The notes under the pieces were generated by a model. That model saw only the letters and a list, made by a program, of their open reading frames with translations. It had not been told where the DNA came from and did no database searches. Below, piece after piece: positions 1-6,051 of a stretch of DNA of 16,682 bases. The position numbers and the translations under genes are program-made. Position 1 is the stretch's first letter; each line of letters begins with the position of its first letter. The DNA is taken from positions 1 to 16,682 of the forward strand of contig JAGUUF010000137.1 in assembly GCA_020063545.1 (NCBI GenBank), given 5' to 3'. The DNA is from Cytophagales bacterium. GTDB taxonomy: Bacteria; Bacteroidota; Bacteroidia; Cytophagales; Cyclobacteriaceae.

Positions 1-1
1 A

Positions 2-343
2 TTGTTTCTTCCGTTTTATAAAGCTACCTGGGCTGCTGGTACACTGCAACTGGTGCCCACCGCAACGGATTGGCTGTACATTGCCCTGCTGGCATGGGCC
101 TGCTCGGTCTATGCCTATACTACGGCCATTCACCTGATGAAAAAGCTGTCCGTATTCTTCATCCAGTTAACCCTCAACCTCGAACCGGTGTACGGAATCA
201 TTATGGCCGTGATCATCTTTGGTGAAAAAGAAAAAATGGGGTTAAACTTTTACATTGGCACCATTGTCATTCTCTCGGCCGTGATGGCGTATCCGAAATT
301 AAAGAGCCGGTTTGATAACGCTGCATTGTTAAAGCAACCCTGA
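2..343 (+). CDS. EamA/DMT-family transporter, C-terminal fragment (5' end outside window)
   Basis: The reading frame is open to the left edge, so this is the last ~113 residues of a longer membrane protein. Three hydrophobic stretches are visible (about residues 24-42, 50-75 and 82-97 of the fragment). The segment LEPVYGIIMAVIIFGE matches the conserved end of the EamA repeat, where a LEP[VI] turn starts a helix that ends in GE. The family comprises inner-membrane drug/metabolite exporters with ten helices; the substrate cannot be read from this fragment. A short basic tail (KLKSRFDNAALLKQP) follows the last helix. The final 15 bases overlap the end of the convergent ispE, so no separate terminator lies between them. 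I am confident of the family and have no evidence on the substrate. Confidence 0.8.
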   Translation: MFLPFYKATWAAGTLQLVPTATDWLYIALLAWACSVYAYTTAIHLMKKLSVFFIQLTLNLEPVYGIIMAVIIFGEKEKMGLNFYIGTIVILSAVMAYPKLKSRFDNAALLKQP

Positions 344-1135
344 CCAGTAGAAATACCCGTCAAAAGCAGCCGCGAGATTAACCGGCTTTTCAAAAATACC
401 ATATACCGTAGAGCCCGAACCGCTCATGCCGGCATAGAGGACACCTTGCTGATAAAACTTGTCCTTAATTTTTTTTAGCTCCGGATAGTTCCGAAAAACC
501 GATTCTTCAAAATCATTTAGTAGCCTTCCTCTCCAACTTCTGATACCGGCCTGTAGTACCTCGCTTATGGATTCAGCGGGCGGATGCGGAGTTACACCGC
601 GGTATGCATCAGCCGTAGCAATGTGGATATCGGGTTTAACAAGCACCAGGTAAAAGCCCTTTAGCGTTACGCTAATGGGCGTCAGGATTTCTCCCTTGCC
701 TTTTCCAAGCATCGGGCTGTTGTGCAAAAAAAAGGCACAGTCGCTGCCCAGTCGGGCTGCATATTGCAGCAACGTAGCATTTGAAATGCCCAGTTCAAAA
801 ATTTCATTCAGCAACCTCAACACATACGCTGCATCTGAGGAACCTCCACCCAGGCCGGCCCCTGCCGGGATAATCTTATGCAGGTGCATGGCTACAGGCG
901 GGATAACATAATCGCGGCCAAGTAACTGGTAAGCCCGCACACACAGGTTATCTGAACCTTGGCTATCGAGCTGGAGGCCGGTTTGCGAAAATGAAAATTC
1001 AGGTGCCGGTATAATCTCCAGGATATCGGTTAGCGGAACGGGGTAAAAACAGGTTTCGATGTTATGAAACCCATCGGGCCGCTTTGAAATAATGTTCAGC
1101 CCAAGATTGATTTTGCAGGGCGGGAAAACAACCAT
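329..1135 (-). CDS. ispE: 4-diphosphocytidyl-2-C-methyl-D-erythritol kinase
   Basis: This cytosolic GHMP-superfamily kinase phosphorylates the 2-hydroxyl of CDP-methylerythritol with ATP, in the MEP route to isopentenyl diphosphate. The 268 residues show the family landmarks in order: an N-terminal PCKINLGL with the substrate-binding Lys8; the ATP phosphate loop PAGAGLGGGSSDAA at 90-103; a GSDCAFFL segment with the probable catalytic Asp132; and the third GHMP motif GMSGSGSTVYG at 236-246. The length is slightly below E. coli IspE (283). The ATG was chosen because the conserved Lys motif follows within eight residues. It lies 19 nt downstream of fabI on the same strand with no visible promoter between them, so it is probably cotranscribed with fabI. 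Its 3' end overlaps the convergent transporter by 15 bases. Confidence 0.95.
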   Translation of the reverse strand: MVVFPPCKINLGLNIISKRPDGFHNIETCFYPVPLTDILEIIPAPEFSFSQTGLQLDSQGSDNLCVRAYQLLGRDYVIPPVAMHLHKIIPAGAGLGGGSSDAAYVLRLLNEIFELGISNATLLQYAARLGSDCAFFLHNSPMLGKGKGEILTPISVTLKGFYLVLVKPDIHIATADAYRGVTPHPPAESISEVLQAGIRSWRGRLLNDFEESVFRNYPELKKIKDKFYQQGVLYAGMSGSGSTVYGIFEKPVNLAAAFDGYFYWSGLL

Positions 1136-1154
1136 GTAACCGGGCCCGGGTGAT

Positions 1155-1967
1155 TTACTTTGTCAGCCGGTCAATCAAATCTTCGGTAATTCCGGTTGAC
1201 GAGAAGCCGCCATCGTGCATCAGGTTCTGCATGGTTACCATGCGCGTATAATCGGAAAAGAGCGCAACAATATACCGGGCGCAATCTTCAGCAGAAGCAT
1301 TGCCCAGCGGAGACATCATCTGGGCATAATCAAAAAATACATCGAAGCCCGTAATGCCCGCACCGGCCGTAGTTTTGGTTGGCGACTGGGAGATGGTGTT
1401 AACCCGCACCTTTTTTAATTTACCGAAGCGGTAGCCATAACTGCGGGCGATGGATTCGAGTACGGCTTTGGCCTGGGCCATATCCGAATAATCGGGAAAT
1501 GTGCGCTGAGCAGCGATATACGAAAGCGCTACAATTGACCCCCATTCGTTCATGGCATCGGTTTTCTCGGCCGTTTGCATCACTTTATGGAAGGACAATC
1601 CGGAGATGTCCAGTGTTTTAAGGAACCATTCATAGTTTAAATCGCCATACGCCCTGTCCTTCCGCACATTCGGGCTCATGCCGATGGAATGCAGCACAAA
1701 ATCCAGTTTACCGCCTAAAACCTCAAGCGATTTGGTAAACAAGGCGTTGAGATCAGCCTCCGAGGTGGCATCTGCGGGTATTACTTCGGCATCGCAGGCC
1801 TTGGCCAATTCATTAATCTTACCCATGCGCATGGCAATGGGGGCGTTGGTCAGGGTAAACCTGCCGCCCTCAGCCTTTACGGCCAGGGCTGTTTTCCAGG
1901 CTATGGAATTCTCATCAAGGGCACCGAAAATAATGCCGCGTTTACCGTTCAGGAGATTATGGGCCAT
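1155..1967 (-). CDS. fabI: Enoyl-[acyl-carrier-protein] reductase, NADH type
   Basis: FabI catalyses the last reduction of each fatty-acid elongation cycle, trans-2-enoyl-ACP to acyl-ACP, using NAD(P)H. The 270-residue protein has the atypical short-chain dehydrogenase pattern: a nucleotide-binding N-terminus (GKRGIIFGALDENSIAW, residues 8-24); HSIGMSP at 93-99, which corresponds to the E. coli HSIGFAP segment with the triclosan-contact glycine (Gly96 here); the catalytic Tyr150 and Tyr160; and Lys167 in the Y-x6-K arrangement (PDYSDMAQAK). The loop VRVNTISQSPTKTTAGAGI at 188-206 carries SQSP where E. coli has SAGP, as I recall from Bacteroidota FabI. Met97 replaces the E. coli Phe. It is the first gene of the fabI-ispE pair, with a promoter candidate 15-47 bases upstream. 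The start is firm because the Rossmann motif begins right after the ATG. Confidence 0.96.
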   Translation of the reverse strand: MAHNLLNGKRGIIFGALDENSIAWKTALAVKAEGGRFTLTNAPIAMRMGKINELAKACDAEVIPADATSEADLNALFTKSLEVLGGKLDFVLHSIGMSPNVRKDRAYGDLNYEWFLKTLDISGLSFHKVMQTAEKTDAMNEWGSIVALSYIAAQRTFPDYSDMAQAKAVLESIARSYGYRFGKLKKVRVNTISQSPTKTTAGAGITGFDVFFDYAQMMSPLGNASAEDCARYIVALFSDYTRMVTMQNLMHDGGFSSTGITEDLIDRLTK

Positions 1968-1981
1968 AGGTTATTTTTTGC

Positions 1982-2014
1982 TAAAAGTATTGGAATTATG
2001 TGGTTCGGGCAAAA
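1982..2014 (-). promoter_or_regulatory. Bacteroidota-type promoter for fabI-ispE
   Basis: On the minus strand, TTTTG (2014-2010) is followed after exactly 20 bases by TACTTTTA (1989-1982). The Bacteroidota consensus is TTTG-N19-23-TAnnTTTG, so the -33 element is full and the -7 element matches in five of its six fixed positions. Initiation would fall near 1975, leaving a leader of under 10 bases before the fabI ATG at 1967. The short leader resembles those predicted for the PurF-like gene and pyrR. The assignment rests on consensus matching only. Confidence 0.5.
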
Positions 2015-2113
2015 TTTAGGGTTGCCCCGGTAAAATCAGGCTGCCCGCATGCTAACCTTTCAAATTCTTTCTTAATTTGGGGAGTAACATAGTAACCTAA
2101 ACAACCCTCAGTT

Positions 2114-2848
2114 ATGGAAGTACCTTACGAATTTTTGAACGCCTGGAATGCCTACATGCTGCAAGGCACAGTAGCATGTATCGGAATTGGTTTTTTGATC
2201 TTGCTGTACCACGAATTCAGGATCTTTATTATTAAGGACCTGAAGGAAAAATATGATTATGTAAACCTGCACGAAATCCGGTACTTCTGGTACGCGGTTA
2301 TTGCCTTTATTGCTGCGGGCTTCCTGTTCTTTAACACGTTGTTTACCGAAATGATCCACGATAAGGGGATGACGTGGTTCTATGTGCGGCTGTTCATAAC
2401 GGTTAGTTTCGCCATCATTAGCTATTTCATTTTTTACAGCGTTATCCGCATCTACTACCCGCGATCGGTTGAAAAGCGCCTGCGGAAAATCCGTAACAAA
2501 CCACGCAAATCGCCCGAAGGCAACCTGATGCGCAAACTCAGTGAGGCAGAAGAGGATGCCCATCTGGAGGAAAGTATGATTCACGAAGAGCAGTTCCATT
2601 CGGTTGATTACGATGTTTGGATTGATGATAAAACAGGGTACAAGAAAATTGAAAAGTACATGGCCTTCCAGCATTCTGAAGAATGTCCGGAATGCGGTTA
2701 TTTTACCTTGAAAATTGAACGCGAAGAACTGGAGAAAGCACCTACCCAGGATGAAACCGGTTTATTTATAAAGCATTTCAAGTGCAGCTACTGCGGCCAC
2801 CGCGAGGCCCGCGAACAAATGCTGGCAAAGCTTTCTACAAACGCATAA
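2114..2848 (+). CDS. Uncharacterised three-helix membrane protein with C-terminal zinc-ribbon-like cysteines
   Basis: I do not recognise a named family. The 244 residues begin with three predicted transmembrane helices (about 17-36, 57-77 and 89-113). A strongly basic stretch follows at 116-141 (for example EKRLRKIRNKPRK), which by the positive-inside rule puts the C-terminal half in the cytoplasm. That half has an acidic linker (142-160) and then two CxxC knuckles, CPEC at 191-194 and CSYC at 224-227, spaced as in a zinc ribbon. It could be a membrane-tethered adaptor, a stress sensor or an assembly factor; nothing in the sequence decides. It diverges from fabI, leaving about 146 bases between the two starts. 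A strong hairpin with a T-tract follows its stop codon. The ATG is preceded by an A-rich, non-Shine-Dalgarno leader. Confidence 0.85.
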   Translation: MEVPYEFLNAWNAYMLQGTVACIGIGFLILLYHEFRIFIIKDLKEKYDYVNLHEIRYFWYAVIAFIAAGFLFFNTLFTEMIHDKGMTWFYVRLFITVSFAIISYFIFYSVIRIYYPRSVEKRLRKIRNKPRKSPEGNLMRKLSEAEEDAHLEESMIHEEQFHSVDYDVWIDDKTGYKKIEKYMAFQHSEECPECGYFTLKIEREELEKAPTQDETGLFIKHFKCSYCGHREAREQMLAKLSTNA

Positions 2849-2867
2849 GCTTTTTGTACGCCTCACT

Positions 2868-2908
2868 AAACTTCGGCAAGAATCTGTTTACCTTGCCGAA
2901 GTTTTTTT
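2868..2908 (+). terminator. Intrinsic terminator after the membrane zinc-ribbon gene, touching the murI start
   Basis: A perfect 13-bp stem (AAACTTCGGCAAG at 2868-2880 with CTTGCCGAAGTTT at 2892-2904) encloses an 11-base loop and runs straight into seven T residues (2902-2908). This is the shape of a factor-independent terminator for the gene ending at 2848. The next base, 2909, is the A of the murI ATG, so the hairpin also occupies the whole space where a murI ribosome-binding region would be. Confidence 0.85.
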
Positions 2909-3721
2909 ATGACCGTTTCACCCGACAGACCCATTGGTATTTTTGACAGCGGCATCGGTGGGCTAACCGTAGCCCATGCCATTAAAAAACTGCTGCCGAA
3001 TGAACAGCTCATCTATTTTGGAGATACCGCACACCTTCCGTATGGCGATAAATCGGAAGCCGCCATACAAGCTTACTCCGTTCGCATTGCCGATGTATTG
3101 GTTAAAAAAGGCTGCAAAGTTATTGTCATTGCCTGCAATTCGGCCAGCTCGGCCGCGTACGAACTGCTGAAAGAATATGTTCGCGGAATAAAAATCATCA
3201 ACGTTATTGACCCGATGATTCAATGGGTAGTTTCCAATTTCCAGAATACAACCGTTGGCCTTATCGGAACCAAGCGTACGGTACAATCAGGGGTTTATCT
3301 TCGCAAAATCTCGGAAGCGAATCAAGGAATAACCCTGCACCAGTTGCCAACCCCGCTGCTCGCACCCATGATTGAGGAGGGATTCTTCAGCAACCAGATA
3401 AGCCATGAAATCATCGCGCAATATCTTTCGGCACCTGACCTGAGCGGTATTACAGCATTGATTCTGGCCTGTACCCATTACCCGCTCATCCGCGAAGAGA
3501 TTGCCGGGTATTATGCGGGTAAGCCGGTAACGATTCTTGATTCTTCAGAAGTGGTAGCACTAGCAGTTAAAAACTACCTTACCTCATCCAACTTGCTTAA
3601 CGACCAAAGCAACCATCCAGACCAGTTCCTGGTTTCGGATTATACCGAGTCGTTTGAGGCCTCTACCCGGCTGTTTTTTGGTGAGCTGGTGCACCTGCAG
3701 GAGCATCCCCTCTGGCATTAG
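2909..3721 (+). CDS. murI: Glutamate racemase
   Basis: MurI interconverts L- and D-glutamate and supplies the D-Glu of the peptidoglycan stem peptide; it acts in the cytosol without a cofactor, using two cysteines. The 270 residues show RPIGIFDSGIGGLTV at the N-terminus (catalytic-site Asp13 and Ser14), FGDTAHLPYG at 37-46, ACNSAS at 75-80 with Cys76, and ACTHYPL at 187-193 with Cys188 and His190. All are diagnostic. The start at 2909 is forced: the conserved motif begins at residue 7 and no alternative in-frame start lies between. The ATG abuts a terminator-like hairpin and has no Shine-Dalgarno sequence, so its transcription signal is unclear. Downstream is a roughly 190-base intergenic region. 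Confidence 0.96.
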   Translation: MTVSPDRPIGIFDSGIGGLTVAHAIKKLLPNEQLIYFGDTAHLPYGDKSEAAIQAYSVRIADVLVKKGCKVIVIACNSASSAAYELLKEYVRGIKIINVIDPMIQWVVSNFQNTTVGLIGTKRTVQSGVYLRKISEANQGITLHQLPTPLLAPMIEEGFFSNQISHEIIAQYLSAPDLSGITALILACTHYPLIREEIAGYYAGKPVTILDSSEVVALAVKNYLTSSNLLNDQSNHPDQFLVSDYTESFEASTRLFFGELVHLQEHPLWH

Positions 3722-3914
3722 AAAATACCAGCCGTGTAGTGTTTTACCTGAAATTCAACAATTTCAGCAACCACAATTTGCCATCTTGACAATGATTACT
3801 CATTCAGGTATTCCTATGAACCGATTAACGGAAAATCCGGGGTTAACGGTAATGTATGATTATCGTAAACTCTGCTCCGGAATGTTGGTTATGAATTCAG
3901 GAATTCAGAGATTA
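3722..3914. other. Intergenic region between murI and the sensor kinase
   Basis: This 193-base stretch holds no convincing gene. A 7-bp hairpin (CTGAAAT at 3748-3754, ATTTCAG at 3761-3767, 6-base loop) lacks a T-tract. Near the right end an 8-base unit, GAATTCAG, occurs twice in tandem (3893-3908). The frame of the downstream kinase is open through the whole region, with ATGs at 3792, 3816, 3852, 3882 and 3891. Using the earlier ones would put up to about 60 residues in front of the signal peptide, so I treat most of this as leader. No TAnnTTTG promoter match was found. Confidence 0.5.
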
Positions 3915-5987
3915 ATGGCCTTATTGATGATTTCCGTAAGGAACTATATTGTTTCATGGCTTTTACTGGCTGCCTCCATCGCGGGCCACAGCCAGCCATT
4001 ATCCCTTGCCGACAGCCTGGAAAAAAGCCTGAAAAACGGAATACCCGATACTGCACGGGTAAACACCTTGGTGCAACTTTCGCAGCTTTATTCTTTAAGT
4101 GATTTTACGAAAGCCAGTACGTACGCGCTTGAAGCCATTAAACTTTCTGAAAAGGTTGACGTACCTAAGCTTCGCTACAAGTCGCTGCAAAATTACGCGC
4201 TCATCAACAACCTGGGTGGCGACTTTACCACGGCAATAAAATACGAAACCGATGCTCTTCAGGTTGCTATTGAAATGGCGGATACGACCAGCATCGGGCT
4301 GGCCTACAGCAACATTGGCAATTTTTACCACGAAATGGGTGTTTACGATGAAGCCTATTTTTACCTTACCCGCTCTTACCGCATCCTGCAAAACGGTAAA
4401 ATGAATGGCAGCGATTCGCTGTATATGAACATTGCCCTGCACAATGTTGGCCGGGTGTTCAAGGAAATGGGCTATTACGAAACAGCGGTCGGTCACCTAA
4501 GGCTTTCAAACAAAATCAGCCACCTGCTAAACGACAAAGCCGGGTATGCTTACTTTCTGGATGAAGTGGGCGATGTTAAACTTCGGACAAAGGAATATGA
4601 CTCGGCTGTGTATTACCTGCTTAAAGCCACCCAGGAAGCCAAAAAACTTATGCGGGCTGAACCCGGAAATATTGTGGTTGAAGTACTGCCGAAATCACTC
4701 TCAAAAATAGCGTTAGCCTTTCTGCATAAGCAACAGTACGAAACATCGCTTGCATACTACGACTCGGCAATGGATATCCACCAGGCAACCGGCAACCAGT
4801 TTGGTATAGCTGAAGTTGAACTTGGCCGCGGCATGGTGTACACCAAACAAGGGAACCCAAGCGAAGCTGAGCGCCTTATGTTAAAAGCTCTTGCTATTGC
4901 AAAATCCATCAACGCCCGGCTGCTTCAAATCAAATGTCATGACCAGCTATCGGCTTTATATGAGAGCAATAAAGACTTCGCAAAAGCGCTGTACCATAAC
5001 CGGCAGCACCAGCAACTGAAAGACAGCCTCTTCAGCCAGGGCATGCAGCAAAAGTTTTTCCGCGACCAACTACGGTTTGAAACTGAAGCCAAAGACGACC
5101 AGATTGCCTCCCTGATGCGCATGGAGCAAATGCGCGCTTCGGAAATCCGCAAGCAGGAAATCATCCGGAACATCCTGGTTGTGGTGGTTGCCTTAACCGC
5201 CATCCTGCTGGTAACGGTTTACCGGAGCGGCCAGCGCAGAAAGCGCATTAATTCGCTGCTCCTTCAGCACCAGGAAGAAATGGAGAAACGCAGCCAGGAA
5301 CTGGAACAGCTGAACAAGGTAAAAGATAAATTCTTCTCCATTATTTCGCACGACCTCCGCTCACCGGTTAATGCACTTGCCGGCCTGCTCGACCTGCTCG
5401 ACAGGGGCGCTATCAAACCCGAAGAACTACCGATGGCGCTTAAAGAACTGCGCACACGGTTTAACCATACCCGCACCTTGCTTAATAACCTGCTCGACTG
5501 GACTTTGTTGCAAATGGATAAGCTTAACCTGCAGGCAACCAAAATCAGTTTGCACGCTTTAGTTGAAGAAAACATTGCCTTGCTTACCTCTCTGCATCAA
5601 AAAAATATCAGCCTGGTCAACCAGGTTTCACCTCTCGCCTATGCCCTTGCCGACAGCAATACCATTAACCTGGTTATCCGCAACCTGCTTACCAACGCCC
5701 TGAAGTTTACTAATGATGGCGGAGAAATTGTTATTGGTGCCGAAGAAAAAAACAACGAATGGATTGTATCGGTGCGCGACAACGGGGTGGGCATGTCGCC
5801 CGAGGTGCGCAACATGCTGTTCGATAAAATAAACCCGTACAGCACCCGAGGAACAGCCAACGAAAAAGGAACAGGCCTTGGCCTTATTCTCTGTAAAGAG
5901 TTTGTTGAAAAAAATCATGGCCGCATCTGGGTTGACAGCGAGGAAGGAAAGGGCAGCACCTTCTGGTTTTCAGTACCCAAGACCTGA
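3915..5987 (+). CDS. TPR-repeat sensor histidine kinase with signal peptide
   Basis: This is a membrane histidine kinase whose sensory half lies outside the cytoplasm. From the ATG at 3915 (690 residues) there is a signal peptide (hydrophobic core IVSWLLLAASIAG, cleavage near HSQP), then a tetratricopeptide-rich periplasmic region (about 45-375) with helices such as AYSNIGNFYHEMGVYDEAYF. One transmembrane helix follows (about 419-436), then a coiled coil and a HisKA domain with FFSIISHDLRSPVNAL (phospho-acceptor His479). The HATPase domain has an N-box IRNLLTNALKFT (588-599), DNGVGM (622-627) and GTGLGL (652-657). All kinase motifs are intact and no receiver domain is attached. ATGs at 3891 and 3927 are alternative starts. 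No response regulator is adjacent, so it is an orphan by context. The signal it senses cannot be inferred. Confidence 0.9.
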   Translation: MALLMISVRNYIVSWLLLAASIAGHSQPLSLADSLEKSLKNGIPDTARVNTLVQLSQLYSLSDFTKASTYALEAIKLSEKVDVPKLRYKSLQNYALINNLGGDFTTAIKYETDALQVAIEMADTTSIGLAYSNIGNFYHEMGVYDEAYFYLTRSYRILQNGKMNGSDSLYMNIALHNVGRVFKEMGYYETAVGHLRLSNKISHLLNDKAGYAYFLDEVGDVKLRTKEYDSAVYYLLKATQEAKKLMRAEPGNIVVEVLPKSLSKIALAFLHKQQYETSLAYYDSAMDIHQATGNQFGIAEVELGRGMVYTKQGNPSEAERLMLKALAIAKSINARLLQIKCHDQLSALYESNKDFAKALYHNRQHQQLKDSLFSQGMQQKFFRDQLRFETEAKDDQIASLMRMEQMRASEIRKQEIIRNILVVVVALTAILLVTVYRSGQRRKRINSLLLQHQEEMEKRSQELEQLNKVKDKFFSIISHDLRSPVNALAGLLDLLDRGAIKPEELPMALKELRTRFNHTRTLLNNLLDWTLLQMDKLNLQATKISLHALVEENIALLTSLHQKNISLVNQVSPLAYALADSNTINLVIRNLLTNALKFTNDGGEIVIGAEEKNNEWIVSVRDNGVGMSPEVRNMLFDKINPYSTRGTANEKGTGLGLILCKEFVEKNHGRIWVDSEEGKGSTFWFSVPKT

Positions 5988-5990
5988 CTG

Positions 5991-6028
5991 AACCTTATCG
6001 CACCTTGATGGGTTAACCGAATAAGGTT
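5991..6028. promoter_or_regulatory. Inverted repeat spanning the PurF-like promoter (possible operator)
   Basis: AACCTTAT (5991-5998) and its exact complement ATAAGGTT (6021-6028) flank the -33 element and end on the first base of the -7 element. Inside lies the 8-bp palindrome GGTTAACC (6011-6018). With no T-tract and a 22-base loop this is a poor terminator for the upstream kinase gene. A repressor site is possible, but 8-bp repeats at this spacing can occur by chance. Confidence 0.25.
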
Positions 6029-6035
6029 ACCTTTG
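6004..6035 (+). promoter_or_regulatory. Bacteroidota-type promoter for the PurF-like gene
   Basis: CTTG (6004-6007) is followed after 20 bases by TACCTTTG (6028-6035), a perfect TAnnTTTG match at the standard Bacteroidota sigma spacing. Transcription would start near 6041, about ten bases before the ATG at 6052. This is the best promoter match in the window. Confidence 0.65.
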
Positions 6036-6051
6036 CAACTGAATTACCCCC

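Noticed and set aside
2072..2079. TTAATTTG as a promoter for the membrane zinc-ribbon gene
   Set aside because: It is close to the -7 consensus, but no TTG lies 17-23 bases upstream, so I did not list it as a feature.
2108..2674. 188-residue open frame antisense to the membrane zinc-ribbon gene
   Set aside because: It is a shadow frame: the sense frame has coherent helices and cysteine knuckles, while the antisense product resembles nothing known to me.
2938..2945. TATTTTTG, a perfect TAnnTTTG match, as a promoter
   Set aside because: It lies inside the murI coding sequence (encoding part of GIFDSG), has no TTTG at the -33 distance, and would start transcription downstream of the murI start codon.
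3748..3767. CTGAAAT/ATTTCAG hairpin after murI as a terminator
   Set aside because: The stem is only 7 bp, AT-rich and not followed by a T-tract.
3654..3914. Open frame upstream of the sensor kinase overlapping the end of murI
   Set aside because: It is an in-frame extension of the kinase without conserved content; starting there would bury the signal peptide behind dozens of residues.
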